Counted from the stretch's first letter, positions 23,789 to 32,389 are shown. The stretch: 64,000 nt of DNA from Levilactobacillus namurensis (GCF_032197885.1 NZ_CP134159.1:682001-746000); one strand, 5' to 3'. The notes: generated from the letters alone by a model not told the origin. Program-made: numbers and translations.

Positions 23789-24484
23789 ATGACCACTTTG
23801 ATTCTGGTGGCCCATCCGCAACTAGCCGATTCGACAAGCCAACAATTTTTTAAAGCCAGCTTACCGTCAGAGGCGTCCATCGTCTGGGAGCATCTAGACG
23901 CACAGACGACCTTTGACGTGGCACAAGAACAAGCACAGCTCCGCCAAGCTGATCGTATCATTCTTCAATTTCCGCTCTATTGGTATGCGGCTCCGGCCAG
24001 TCTAAAGGCGTGGGAGGATGCCGTGTTGACCCGCAGCTTTGTCTACGGGGATCATCGCTACCCCTTGGCCGATAAGGAATTAGGGGTGGTCGTGACCACG
24101 GGGATGCCCGCTAAAGCCTTTCAACGAGGCGGCGCAGAAGGGTTAACGCTTGATGCGAGTCTAGCGCCGTTGGCGGCGGTGGCTCAGCGCGCCCATATGC
24201 GGTGGCTGCCCACGTTTGCCGTGCATCAATTCGGCTACTTAACGGAGACGCAGAAGTTACAGTTAGTGGTTGATTACCAACGGTATCTGACCCAGCCACA
24301 ACCGGATAGTCTGACGAACCGCCAGGCCTGGTTCGCCCAACGTCTCGAGCAGATGGTGGCGAAGCTGCCGGCGGATCAGCAGGCAACTGGCCGGCTGATT
24401 GCGACGACTTTTGACCAGTCCCGCGCTGACCTGGACCAGTTGACCGATACGCTAGCAATGATTAAGGAGACCGAAGATGACTAA
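23789..24484 (+). CDS. NAD(P)H:quinone oxidoreductase-type flavoprotein (YwrO/KefF-like)
   Basis: 231 residues. Flavodoxin-like fold: MTTLILVAHPQLADSTSQQF (FMN phosphate loop), residues 55-75 IILQFPLYWYAAPASLKAWE (the conserved FPLYW motif) and VVTTGMPAKAFQRGGAEG. These enzymes reduce quinones or nitro compounds with two electrons, using FMN and NAD(P)H in the cytoplasm. The C-terminal about 55 residues extend beyond the usual 175 and are helical. It overlaps the next small gene (ATGACTAA type), so the two form an operon. Confidence 0.8.
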   Translation: MTTLILVAHPQLADSTSQQFFKASLPSEASIVWEHLDAQTTFDVAQEQAQLRQADRIILQFPLYWYAAPASLKAWEDAVLTRSFVYGDHRYPLADKELGVVVTTGMPAKAFQRGGAEGLTLDASLAPLAAVAQRAHMRWLPTFAVHQFGYLTETQKLQLVVDYQRYLTQPQPDSLTNRQAWFAQRLEQMVAKLPADQQATGRLIATTFDQSRADLDQLTDTLAMIKETEDD

Positions 24485-24653
24485 TGACGCGTGGCTTCAC
24501 CAACAGATTCAGGATTTGGCGCAACGCCAACCCCAGTTCACCGACCGGGCCTTTTGGGTCGCGTTAGACCGGTTGATTACCGAGCAGGCCCAACGACGCG
24601 ACCAGTTACAGGGTGAAATCGATGGCCGAACTTGGCGGCCGGATCGGTGGTAA
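24477..24653 (+). CDS. Small helical protein coupled to the flavoprotein gene
   Basis: 58 residues, MTNDAWLHQQIQDLAQRQPQ, Gln/Arg-rich, helical, no membrane segment. Its start overlaps the stop of the flavoprotein gene and AAGGAG lies 12 bases before its ATG; a terminator follows 17 bases after its stop. No family known. Confidence 0.6.
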   Translation: MTNDAWLHQQIQDLAQRQPQFTDRAFWVALDRLITEQAQRRDQLQGEIDGRTWRPDRW

Positions 24654-24669
24654 TTGCCCCAGCAACCAC

Positions 24670-24703
24670 AAAGAGCCCGGGACTAGATGTCTTGGGCTCT
24701 TTC
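24670..24703 (+). terminator. Intrinsic terminator
   Basis: AAAGAGCCC pairs with GGGCTCTTT; T-rich end. Closes the flavoprotein operon. Confidence 0.85.
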
Positions 24704-24753
24704 TTACGTTTAGTCAAGGGCAGATTGTGGAAGTATTCGCCTTACCGGTTGGT

Positions 24754-24882
24754 CCTGAAGGGGCTGGAACGTGGTGGGCACGACTTGAAGCCCTGAAAGT
24801 GCCAGGTCTTCAAGCTCGGCCTTTGGGTAATCCGGGAAACCCACCCCGAATAACCCAAACGACACCACTGAGCCCCTTCAGG
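24754..24882. other. Strongly folded non-coding element (multi-branched inverted repeat)
   Basis: The outer stem is a perfect 12 bp (CCTGAAGGGGCT with AGCCCCTTCAGG), continued after a small bulge by GTGGTG with CACCAC. Inside lie two further hairpins: CTTGAAG with CTTCAAG, and TTGGGTAAT with its near-complement ATAACCCAA. No convincing ORF covers it. It could be a small RNA or a dispersed palindromic repeat. Strand unknown. Confidence 0.5.
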
Positions 24883-24939
24883 GCCGCCCTCACGGCTAAA
24901 TTGAGCGTACACAAAACAGTATCTCCCGGTGATTCTAAT

Positions 24940-25180
24940 TAGAAGTAGCCACGTGAGACGCTTAAACACAAACGATAAGGTGTGAACCTAATCGAACCTC
25001 GAGATAGGGGCTTGCCCCATGGTTGCAGTCTTATTCATGCCAGCTACTGCTGTGGTCTGAAGGCACATCATGTTCCGCTGTGGTTACAGGGCAGTAAGCT
25101 GAGAGGACGGCCAGACAGATGACTTAAGCCCGGTCCTAATAAAGTTATACAGTAAGGGCCTATGCTCAATCTTCAGCGCC
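24940..25180. other. Non-coding stretch with RNA-like hairpins, no gene seen
   Basis: About 240 bases between two convergent operons without a convincing coding frame. It holds a GGGGC-TT-GCCCC hairpin (25008-25019) and a longer imperfect stem in which GCTACTGC pairs with GCAGTAAGC (around 25049-25098). Composition is mixed, unlike a decayed AT-rich gap. I do not recognise an RNA family. Confidence 0.4.
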
Positions 25181-25197
25181 GGAAAGGTCACTGTCAT

Positions 25198-25237
25198 TCA
25201 AAAAGCGCTGTAAAACTGTTTTGATTTTACAGCGCTT
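25198..25237 (-). terminator. Terminator of the thiD-like gene
   Basis: 13-bp perfect stem AAGCGCTGTAAAA/TTTTACAGCGCTT with a T-run on the minus strand. Confidence 0.85.
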
Positions 25238-25265
25238 ATCTCAGGATGTTTGGCTGAACAATCAG

Positions 25266-26096
25266 TTATTCTGGCAGGTCATCGTAATCACGGTTTTGCG
25301 CGGCCCAGTGATTGATGGGGCCGAACTTGTGCCCCACTTCGATGGGGTGGCCGATAGCCGTGTTCACGAAGGACTTGGCCAGCGTAATGGCCTGGCGCAT
25401 TGGCGTGCCCTTGGCCAGCTCCGCGGTGATGCAAGCGGAGAGCGAATCCCCGGTTCCGTTGACCCGGTCCGTGGCATGGTAGGGCTGACTGAGCCAGAAG
25501 TGGTCGCCGTTGGCCAGGAGGACCAGGTCCCGGACGGTGGTCTGGTTGGGTAGGGCGTGACTGCCCTTAGCAATGATGTTTTTGGCCCCCATGCGTTGCA
25601 TCTTTTGCGCAGCGGTGACCATGTCTGCGTCACTAGTGATGGTCATTTCGGCGATCTTTTGGACTTCAAAGAAGTTTGGCGTTAGAACGGTCGCCAGCGG
25701 GAGAAGCTTGGTGCGCAGGGTCTCGAAGGCGCTCTCTTCCAAAAGCTGGTTGCCGTGCTTGGTCATGATCACGGGGTCGACCACCAAGGGGCCGAAGTCG
25801 TGTGCCTGATAGTTCTGGACCACGTCTTCGATCAACTCGGAGTCGGCCAGCATCCCGGTCTTGGACGCTCGAATCTGGTAGTCGTCCGCTAGGTCTTTGA
25901 ACTCTTGATCAATAAAGTCAGTCGGCATGGGGACACTCGCGTGAATCCCGTAAGAATTGCCGGCCACGCACGCGGTGATCACGGACGCGCCGTAGACCCC
26001 GCGGGTGAAAAAGGTATGCAAGTCAGCTTGCATGCCGGCACTCCCATCGCTGTCAGACCCGGCGATGGTCAGTGCTTGTGGAAACGTATTTGTCAT
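25266..26096 (-). CDS. thiD: Phosphomethylpyrimidine / pyridoxine kinase (ThiD/PdxK family)
   Basis: 276 residues of the ribokinase fold: N-terminal ALTIAGSDSDGSAGMQADLH (substrate loop), middle FGPLVVDPVIMTKHG, and the anion-hole motif DRVNGTGDSLSACI with catalytic Asp near residue 213. The family phosphorylates hydroxymethylpyrimidine (phosphate) for thiamine, or pyridoxal/pyridoxine for vitamin B6; lactobacilli use such genes for salvage. Which substrate applies cannot be read here; no thiE or thiM is adjacent. GAGGTTGATGA precedes the ATG. Confidence 0.8.
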   Translation of the reverse strand: MTNTFPQALTIAGSDSDGSAGMQADLHTFFTRGVYGASVITACVAGNSYGIHASVPMPTDFIDQEFKDLADDYQIRASKTGMLADSELIEDVVQNYQAHDFGPLVVDPVIMTKHGNQLLEESAFETLRTKLLPLATVLTPNFFEVQKIAEMTITSDADMVTAAQKMQRMGAKNIIAKGSHALPNQTTVRDLVLLANGDHFWLSQPYHATDRVNGTGDSLSACITAELAKGTPMRQAITLAKSFVNTAIGHPIEVGHKFGPINHWAAQNRDYDDLPE

Positions 26097-26382
26097 TTCA
26101 TCAACCTCCAGATTCCCGCCACGTCTGGGTGGTGGGATGATTACAGTAACTTTAGCTGGACCAGCGACGTAGGTCGTTGGCTTTCTCTCCCCTGAAGCTC
26201 AGGTTGAAACCATTAACGTTAAGGATAGCATGGACACGATCAAAATACGACCAGACAGCTTAAAGATTGGCCGAAAAGTTCAGGGGAGCGACGATCAGTA
26301 GCTAGGTGTGGCGGACGACGCAAAAAACAATTAGAATCAGACGTTAATTGAGTTGAAGGTTCCCGTAAAGAAGGCAAGAAAG

Positions 26383-26679
26383 ATGACGAAACAACAGCAG
26401 CATGGCCTTATCTGGGGCGGTATTGGTGTGATTTTTAGCGCGTATGCGTTAGTGGGGTCCTTCAGTTGGGCCTATCGGTTAATTCCGTACCAACCGGTAA
26501 ATTTATCGCTCGGCTTGGTGGGATGTGTGATAAGCTTAATTGGAATCGTGCGGACAGCCCGCCAAGCGACGGGGTGGTCGACGGCCTGGCTGGTGTTGGC
26601 CTTTTGGTTGGCACTAGTTGGGGCGGCGGTCGACGGTCTCTTGTTGTGGTTTGGCCAAACGGTGACGGGATTCTATTGA
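26383..26679 (+). CDS. Small membrane protein, three segments
   Basis: 98 residues from ATG 26383 (MTKQQQHGLIWGGIGVIFSA); an in-frame TTG at 26353 would add ten residues. Membrane helices lie at about residues 8-28, 40-57 and 66-88. No recognised family. It precedes the cytosine deaminase gene by about 45 bases on the same strand and could be co-transcribed. Confidence 0.6.
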   Translation: MTKQQQHGLIWGGIGVIFSAYALVGSFSWAYRLIPYQPVNLSLGLVGCVISLIGIVRTARQATGWSTAWLVLAFWLALVGAAVDGLLLWFGQTVTGFY

Positions 26680-26722
26680 ATCCGGCGCGAATTAAAAATA
26701 TTACGGGAGGTATTATTGGCGC

Positions 26723-27961
26723 ATGTTAATTCAACAAGGATTTATCGAGAACGCGACGAAGCCGCAAGATATTCGAATCGAGGACGGTCAGTTTACAGCG
26801 ATTGCTGACCACTTGACCCCTAAGGATCACGAAGAGGTCATCGATGCAACGGGGAAGTTGATCTTACCTCCATTCGTTGATCCCCACGTTCATCTGGACA
26901 GTACCATGACGGCGGGAGATCCCGAATGGAACCAGTCCGGTACCTTGTTTGACGGGATCCGCATCTGGGGTGAACGGAAGAAGACACTGAGTCACCAAGA
27001 TGTTAAGGAACGGGCGCACAAGGCCCTGGCTTTGCAGGCTAGTCACGGAATTCAGTTCGTCCGGTCCCACGTGGACGTCACGGACCCCAACCTCACGGCT
27101 TTGAAGGCGTTACTGGAAGTACGAGATGAGGTCAAAGGCTTCATCGAGTTACAATTAGTGGCCTTCCCACAAGACGGCATCCTCTCCTTCCCCCACGGGA
27201 AAGAACTGATGGAAGAAGCCGCTAAGATGGGGGTTGACGTGATTGGGGCCATTCCGCACTTTGAATTCACCCGAGAATACAGTGTGGAGTCCCTGCACTT
27301 TGCCGTGGACCTCGCCGAGAAGTACGGGAAATTAGTGGATGCTCACTGTGATGAGATCGACGATCCGGCTTCCCGTGGCTTGGAAACGTTGGCTACGCTG
27401 GCTTACGAAACGGGCTTGGGCGACAAGGTCACGGCTAGTCATACCACGGCGATGGGGTCTTACAATAACGCGTACGCCTACAAGCTGATGCGCTTATTGA
27501 AGTTGTCCCACATCAACATGATTTCTAACCCGTTGATCAACACCCACTTAGGGGGCCGGTTCGACACGTATCCTAAGCGGCGTGGCTTGACCCGGGTCAA
27601 GGAATTGAACGAAGCGGGCATCAACGTGGCGTTCGGTGAGGACGACATCAAGGATCCTTGGTACCCAATGGGCGACGGGAATATGCTGGATGCGCTACAT
27701 ACCGGTATTCACGTAACCCAGATGATGGGGTACGATGATATCTTGAATTCGTACCAGTTCGTCACCACTCACGGGGCTAAGGCCATGCACGTGACCGACC
27801 ACTACGGGATTGCCACGGGCAAGCCTGCCAACTTGGTCATCATGAACAACAACAACTTCTACAACGCGTTGAACGAACGCTCCGAAGTGTTATATTCAAT
27901 TCACCAGGGTCGAATCGTTGAGAAGACGGACCCCAAGCAGGTTCACTTGAACTTAGATTAA
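26723..27961 (+). CDS. codA: Cytosine deaminase-like amidohydrolase
   Basis: 412 residues. Metal-dependent amidohydrolase fold with PPFVDPHVHLDSTMTAGDPEWN (first His pair, residues about 50-70), LVDAHCDEIDDP (third His and catalytic Glu), TASHTTAMGSYN (fourth His) and VAFGEDDIKDPWYPMGDGNM (final Asp), as in CodA. It converts cytosine to uracil and ammonia for pyrimidine salvage. No codB permease is adjacent, although a small membrane protein precedes it. GGGAGG lies upstream of ATG 26723, and a strong terminator follows. Confidence 0.85.
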   Translation: MLIQQGFIENATKPQDIRIEDGQFTAIADHLTPKDHEEVIDATGKLILPPFVDPHVHLDSTMTAGDPEWNQSGTLFDGIRIWGERKKTLSHQDVKERAHKALALQASHGIQFVRSHVDVTDPNLTALKALLEVRDEVKGFIELQLVAFPQDGILSFPHGKELMEEAAKMGVDVIGAIPHFEFTREYSVESLHFAVDLAEKYGKLVDAHCDEIDDPASRGLETLATLAYETGLGDKVTASHTTAMGSYNNAYAYKLMRLLKLSHINMISNPLINTHLGGRFDTYPKRRGLTRVKELNEAGINVAFGEDDIKDPWYPMGDGNMLDALHTGIHVTQMMGYDDILNSYQFVTTHGAKAMHVTDHYGIATGKPANLVIMNNNNFYNALNERSEVLYSIHQGRIVEKTDPKQVHLNLD

Positions 27962-27978
27962 AGGCAATTAACACCCAA

Positions 27979-28013
27979 AACGCGCTCGACCATCGTTGGT
28001 CGGGCGCGTTTTT
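27979..28013 (+). terminator. Terminator after codA
   Basis: AACGCGC-T-CGACC pairs with GGTCG-G-GCGCGTT, followed by TTTT. Confidence 0.85.
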
Positions 28014-28120
28014 ATGGGCAATCAAGAAAGAGAATCTGGTGGCCTTGGGGCGCCGGGTTCAGCACCGGACCGCTATCGTCAAGAACGCAACAAGTCTAGG
28101 CGGCTGGTCTCAGACACCAT

Positions 28121-28152
28121 AAAAGCGCAGAGGCCGAAGCCCCTGCGCTTTT
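28121..28152. terminator. Bidirectional terminator between codA and the LysM gene
   Basis: AAAAGCGCAG pairs perfectly with CTGCGCTTTT. It mainly serves the minus-strand LysM gene. Confidence 0.8.
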
Positions 28153-28187
28153 ATCTCAACTGTTCAGGTTGGTGTTGGGCGTTAGCT

Positions 28188-28826
28188 TTAACCTAAAGCC
28201 CAAGCTTGCATCCCTTGTGCCTTGTACAGGCTAACGGCAGCGTTCACTTGGTCCTCAACGGAACCGCCGGAGATGTGCATGTTTTGGAATAATCCGTAGG
28301 CACCACTCGTGGAGTTTACCACGTTAGCTTGCCAGTTGGATTCACGTTGGATAATGGCGTTCCAAGTTGAAGCGGAAACACCAGTCCGGGAAGCCATTTG
28401 GCTCAATACGTAGCTCTTCATGTTGCTCCCAGTGTAGCTAGAGTTGGATGAAGAAGTCGACGTTGAAGCAGCTTGAGTGTTGTTGGTCGTTGCTGCTTGT
28501 TGCGTGTTTGACGATGCTTGTTGGTTGTAAGTCGTCGTGGCTTGCGTGTTGGCCGTTTGTTGTTGCGTTGCGGCTTGCGAAGTCGTGGCAGTTGACGTGC
28601 CATCAGGAATCGTCAATTGTTGACCAGGTAAGATCAAGTGGCCTTGGATGTTGTTGGCATGTTCGATCGCGTTAATGGTTGAGTTGTACTTTTGGGAAAT
28701 AGCCCAAACAGAGTCACCGGACTTAACCGTGTAGGTGGTAGCGGCGTCTGCGCTCACAGTGCCAGCGAAGAATAAACCTAAGGCAGCAGCTGAAGTTGCA
28801 AGAATCGTAGTTACTAATTTTTTCAA
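28188..28826 (-). CDS. Secreted LysM protein with lysozyme-like C-terminal domain
   Basis: 212 residues. Signal peptide ([20 protein letters not shown], cleavage near SADAA), one LysM domain at about residues 31-74 ([31 protein letters not shown]), a Gln/Thr/Ser-rich linker (75-135), and a C-terminal transglycosylase-like domain with [20 protein letters not shown] (candidate catalytic Glu) and AYGLFQNMH. It probably cuts or binds peptidoglycan at the cell surface. The start is TTG with AGGAG nine bases upstream. A leader of at least 250 bases without genes precedes it. Confidence 0.85.
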   Translation of the reverse strand: MKKLVTTILATSAAALGLFFAGTVSADAATTYTVKSGDSVWAISQKYNSTINAIEHANNIQGHLILPGQQLTIPDGTSTATTSQAATQQQTANTQATTTYNQQASSNTQQAATTNNTQAASTSTSSSNSSYTGSNMKSYVLSQMASRTGVSASTWNAIIQRESNWQANVVNSTSGAYGLFQNMHISGGSVEDQVNAAVSLYKAQGMQAWALG

Positions 28827-29364
28827 ATATATACACTCCTATAGTAAAATCGGTCGGTCTCTCAATAAGTTGCGTTGTTCGTGTTGCGCTCTCAAACAAC
28901 AAGACAGAGTTTAGCGGATAAGTATTACTAAGGAGTATCGGCAACTTTAAGAAAATAATGCAGAATGGCCCGTTAGTTAACAACTCTGTAATATTTGTAA
29001 CATTCTTGACCAATTTTGAAAGGGGGTGCGGCCCCTGTCTGGCTGGTCAAGCGGTACGATAATTGACTAGTTCGGGATGTTAAATTTATTACTGAATTAA
29101 CTAGTCCTGCAATCTGATTTCAAAAAAATTAACCGCGAATTTGCTGATTTTGGGGCTGATTTTTTCCTTAAAACCATCATTTTTCCTGCTTTAGCGGGTG
29201 GCTGGCACCGAAAAAGGAAAGGTTAGGGGTGCAATCGTGGTGCGCCTTGCCAATATTATAGTAATAATGATGAACGATTTTACGACAAAACGGGCGACCA
29301 ACTCAGGTGGCACAAGGCTTTGGGGGAATCAAAAAAGCGACCAGTTAGGCGGTCGCGGGGAAAC
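28827..29364 (-). promoter_or_regulatory. Long gene-free upstream region of the LysM gene
   Basis: AT-rich, no convincing ORF. It includes the ribosome binding site (AGGAG near 28836), the imperfect repeat TGTAAT-ATT-TGTAAC (28987-29001) and a GACTAGTT/AACTAGTC inverted repeat (about 29064-29105) that could be a regulator site. A short GCGACC/GGTCGC hairpin lies near 29338. The promoter itself cannot be placed with certainty. Confidence 0.4.
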
Positions 29365-29393
29365 AAAAAGCGCTGAGGAGTTGCCTCAACGCT
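29365..29393 (-). terminator. Terminator of the gene at 29392
   Basis: On the minus strand AGCGTTGAGG pairs with CCTCAGCGCT, followed by TTTTTG; it overlaps the stop codon. Confidence 0.75.
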
Positions 29394-29880
29394 ACTTCTT
29401 AGGATGTTTAACTTTTTGAACAGCGGCAACGGTCGCTGGTTTGGCCTTCTTCTTGGCGGGTTCCGCAACGGCTTTGTGTAAGTCCTTGTGTTGGGCCCGT
29501 AGTTGCGCCTTCAACTCTTCAATCTCGTCTAGGTGCTTGGTCTTCCACTCTTGGTAGGAACTGGTGGAGTCCGTATCGTTAGGCTTCAACCCGGTATTCA
29601 ACCAGAAGCAGGCCTCCGATAGACTGGAAAAATTGTGAATCCACAGGGTCTGACCATTATCGGAATCAAAGGCCACGTAGGAACGGAAGTGCTTCTTCAA
29701 GAAAGTGTGGCGCCGAATCTTGAAGGCTTCACGCTTACGGGTCAGCCGATAATCGGGGAGAATGTACTGACCGGAGCGGGCTAGAGACGGGAATGGTTCA
29801 CTGCGTTGGTCACGCTGATCTTTCAACATGGCCCGCGCTTGATCGACGGTGATAAGTGATGCACGAATCGGATTCTTCAT
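29392..29880 (-). CDS. Conserved-looking hypothetical protein, basic C-terminus
   Basis: 162 residues, MKNPIRASLITVDQARAMLK. Middle part has YVAFDSDNGQTLWIHNFSSL, a beta pattern; residues about 110-135 are a charged helix (EWKTKHLDEIEELKAQLRAQ); the end is Lys/Ala/Pro-rich (AEPAKKKAKPATVAAVQKVK). No signal or membrane segment. GGAGACCC lies before the ATG. I do not recognise the family; the basic tail could bind nucleic acid, which is speculation. Confidence 0.6.
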   Translation of the reverse strand: MKNPIRASLITVDQARAMLKDQRDQRSEPFPSLARSGQYILPDYRLTRKREAFKIRRHTFLKKHFRSYVAFDSDNGQTLWIHNFSSLSEACFWLNTGLKPNDTDSTSSYQEWKTKHLDEIEELKAQLRAQHKDLHKAVAEPAKKKAKPATVAAVQKVKHPKK

Positions 29881-30161
29881 TAAAATTGGGTCTCCTAAAA
29901 ATATGACAAGGTTAACGGTTTTTGAGCGCTACGGACAGACATCTCTACCTACTAGATTAGCATAATCCGTATATTATGAAAATGATTTCAGTCCGCAAAT
30001 TAGGCTTTTTTAAACATCACGGGGCGAGCGGTTTAGCAAGGAAAGCTAACCAAGAACGCCCGCGATGGTAACGTCTTCACGAATTTGGTAATACGCAATT
30101 TCGTCGATAAGCGGGTAAAGTATGGTAAACTAGCAAAGATTAGGTGAAAGTGGGTGTTCAT

Positions 30162-31028
30162 TTGGCACAAAAATTCTATGCCGTGCGCGTAGGCCGGCAT
30201 CCCGGGATTTACCGGACTTGGCCGGAGACGCAAAAGCAAGTCAGTGGATTCCCCGGCGCGCAGTATAAGAGCTTCCCGACCGCCGATGCGGCCCAGGCCT
30301 TTATGACCGGACAGGCACCAGCGCGACAGGCTAAGGCGCCGCGTACGACGGCACCGGCCACCCCGCAACGACCGGCTGAGATTACCGTCTACACGGACGG
30401 GGGTTCGCGGAATACCGGGAACGTAGCGGGCGGCCACGTGCGCGATAGCGATAAGGCTGCCTGGGCCTACCGAATCGAGTTGCCCGAACAAATCGTGACC
30501 GATTCAGGTGGCGAATGGGGCGCTAGTAATAACCGGATGGAAATCATGGCGTTTTTACGGGCCCTGGAGGCCTTGAAACGGCTAGGTAAGACGCAGGCCA
30601 CCATTCAGTTTGTGTTAGATTCCCGGTACGTTTTGAACGCGATTACCCAGAATTGGTTAGCCGGGTGGAAACGCCGCGGTTGGAAGCGCAGTGCGGGCCC
30701 CTTAGCGAATGCGGAGCTATGGCGCGACGTCGACGGACTGTTAGCCCAGTTCCCCCAGCTGACGTTTAATTGGACCAAGGGACACGCGACCAATCAAGGG
30801 AACGTGTTCGTGGACCACCTGTTGAACACCACCATGGACCAGATGCAAGCGGGACACCCCGCACCGGCGCATCAGTCGCAGACAGCGGCTGCACCGCCAA
30901 CTCGTACGGCGTCCCCCGAGACCACCCAGCATGCGGCTGCGGAGCCGGCCAGTCAAGCCACGATTGACCGTTCCGTTGCCGCGATTCGGCAGATTCTCCG
31001 CGACGCCGGCTTGCCGGATGACCAGTAA
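30162..31028 (+). CDS. rnhA: Ribonuclease HI with N-terminal RNase H-binding (viroplasmin) domain
   Basis: About 288 residues. TTG 30162 (then AQKFYAVRVGRHPGIYRTWP) is the likely start; GTG 30144 is the alternative. Residues 1-45 are the RNase_H_N/caulimovirus viroplasmin domain that binds RNA-DNA hybrids. The RNase HI domain shows the catalytic set: ITVYTDGGSRNTG (Asp), ASNNRMEIMAFLRAL (Glu), QFVLDSRYVL (Asp) and GHATNQGNVFVDHLLN (His/Asp). It removes RNA from hybrids. An unusual low-complexity tail of about 55 Ala/Pro/Thr-rich residues ends in a short conserved-looking helix. Confidence 0.88.
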   Translation: MAQKFYAVRVGRHPGIYRTWPETQKQVSGFPGAQYKSFPTADAAQAFMTGQAPARQAKAPRTTAPATPQRPAEITVYTDGGSRNTGNVAGGHVRDSDKAAWAYRIELPEQIVTDSGGEWGASNNRMEIMAFLRALEALKRLGKTQATIQFVLDSRYVLNAITQNWLAGWKRRGWKRSAGPLANAELWRDVDGLLAQFPQLTFNWTKGHATNQGNVFVDHLLNTTMDQMQAGHPAPAHQSQTAAAPPTRTASPETTQHAAAEPASQATIDRSVAAIRQILRDAGLPDDQ

Positions 31029-31062
31029 GTTAAAATAATGATTAAGTAGTGAGGTAGCAGTG

Positions 31063-31527
31063 ATGCAAGCAAAAATGATTCCCTATCTGGAATTCGAAAA
31101 CGCCAAGGAGGCCTTGGCCTATTATCAAGGCGTCTTCGGTGCAACCAACGTTTACCGTGTCAGTCCCACCGCGGATGAAGCGGAACAGTATGGCCTGGAG
31201 CCAGATGTAGATCTCGACCAGTTGACCATGATCGGCGGCTTTCAGATTCTAGGCCTCGACGTTCAGTGCGCCGATGCCTTAATGGGCCGGCCCACCTCGT
31301 CAACTTTGATCTCGTTAATGATTCAAGTTGATGAGGATGACTCTGAGGCGGTCAAGGCCTTGACGGGGTTGTACCAGCGATTGGTGAAGTCTGACGTTAA
31401 GGTGATTAGCCCGTTCACCACCCAACGACAGGGGGGCAAGATGGGACAGATTGTCGACGCCTACGGGATTACCTGGATCTTACGAGAAGGGGCCAACCCG
31501 GTCACGGAGACTGCTACCCAGGATTAA
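31063..31527 (+). CDS. VOC/glyoxalase-fold protein (PhnB-like)
   Basis: 154 residues from ATG 31063 (MQAKMIPYLEFENAKEALAY), GTG 31060 alternative; GAGGT lies upstream. The opening IPYLEFENAKEALAYYQGVF and the end GQIVDAYGITWILREG are diagnostic of PhnB-like vicinal oxygen chelate proteins of about 140-155 residues. Members bind metals or small ligands; substrates are mostly unknown. Monocistronic, closed by a terminator at 31539. Confidence 0.8.
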   Translation: MQAKMIPYLEFENAKEALAYYQGVFGATNVYRVSPTADEAEQYGLEPDVDLDQLTMIGGFQILGLDVQCADALMGRPTSSTLISLMIQVDEDDSEAVKALTGLYQRLVKSDVKVISPFTTQRQGGKMGQIVDAYGITWILREGANPVTETATQD

Positions 31528-31538
31528 CCTAAATACTC

Positions 31539-31586
31539 AGCGTTTCTGGAGCCCGTCACTAGCGGGAATTCCGGGGGCGCTTTTTT
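31539..31586 (+). terminator. Intrinsic terminator
   Basis: Long imperfect stem from AGCG to GCGCT with paired TGGA/TTCC and CCG/CGG blocks, followed by six T. Confidence 0.7.
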
Positions 31587-31636
31587 GGTACGGCAAAGAA
31601 AGTGGTATGATAGCCCTCAGAGGAGTGATTGATGTT

Positions 31637-32254
31637 ATGGCAACAGAACGTGAGAAGATGTCAGCTGGCCAGCCCTATAATCAGTTTGATGCAGAGTTGA
31701 TCAGCCGGCGCGTAGCGGTACGGAAGCACCTACGAGCCGTGAACCAATTAGACGATAACGCCCAGCGGAATGGGGGCTACCGGGAGCTGATCACCGATAC
31801 CGGTGACGACTTCTTTGTTGAAGCCGGCTTTAAATTCGATTATGGGTGGAATATCCATATCGGAGACCACTTTTACGGAAACTACGACATGACTTTCTTG
31901 GATACTTGTCCCATCACCATCGGGGCCCACTGCTACTTTGGCCCTAATATTGGCTTGTACACGCCAGTCCATCCGTTGAACGCGATGGCCCGGTTAGCGG
32001 ACGTCGAGATGGGAGCGCCCATCACCATCGGCGACAATGCCTGGCTGGGTGGCCGGGTCACGATTCTGCCCGGCGTGACGTTGGGCAATAACGTAGTCGT
32101 TGGCGCGGGGTCCGTCGTGACTAAGTCGTTCGGCGATAACGTCGTGATTGCGGGGAACCCTGCCCGGGTGATCAAGACCATTGATAACGGGGCTAGTGGG
32201 GATGCTGCGGCTAAGCAACGGTGGCCGCAATTGGATCAGTCGTCACTGAATTAA
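31637..32254 (+). CDS. Maltose/galactoside O-acetyltransferase-type hexapeptide protein
   Basis: 205 residues from ATG 31637; AGAGGAG lies about 11 bases before it. N-terminal MATEREKMSAGQPYNQFDAE is the Mac (maltose acetyltransferase) domain; the rest is a left-handed beta-helix of hexapeptide repeats (DTCPITIGAHCYFGPNIGLY, APITIGDNAWLGGRVTILPG, IAGNPARVIKTI). The conserved His of the catalytic loop is in TPVHPLNAMAR. It transfers acetyl from acetyl-CoA to sugars, perhaps to detoxify excess. No sugar genes adjoin it. Confidence 0.85.
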   Translation: MATEREKMSAGQPYNQFDAELISRRVAVRKHLRAVNQLDDNAQRNGGYRELITDTGDDFFVEAGFKFDYGWNIHIGDHFYGNYDMTFLDTCPITIGAHCYFGPNIGLYTPVHPLNAMARLADVEMGAPITIGDNAWLGGRVTILPGVTLGNNVVVGAGSVVTKSFGDNVVIAGNPARVIKTIDNGASGDAAAKQRWPQLDQSSLN

Positions 32255-32354
32255 TTGCCCACAACCAAAATTCTCATCAAATTCTTAGATTCCTAACAGC
32301 ATAGGGATTGAAAACGGTTTATTTTCAGCAGATTTTTCTTATCCATCTGCAAGA

Positions 32355-32383
32355 TTTTACTAATCAGTGGAACTGCGTATAAT
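32355..32383 (+). promoter_or_regulatory. Promoter of the BCCT transporter gene
   Basis: TTTTAC, a 17-bp spacer and a perfect TATAAT. Transcription would start near 32390, leaving a leader of about 150 bases. Confidence 0.7.
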
Positions 32384-32389
32384 GAACTG

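Noticed and set aside
24613..24942. 109-residue plus-strand ORF and 75-residue minus-strand ORF in the folded intergenic region
   Set aside because: They run through a terminator and strong inverted repeats, have no ribosome binding site and no protein-like pattern.
26096..26352. Possible TPP riboswitch upstream of the thiD-like gene
   Set aside because: The conserved CUGAGA and ACCUGA-GUUAGUACCAGCG blocks are not present in the needed order; only a small CCTGA/TCAGG hairpin is seen.
28985..29002. WalR box upstream of the LysM gene
   Set aside because: The two TGTAAY half-sites are separated by three bases rather than the five required.
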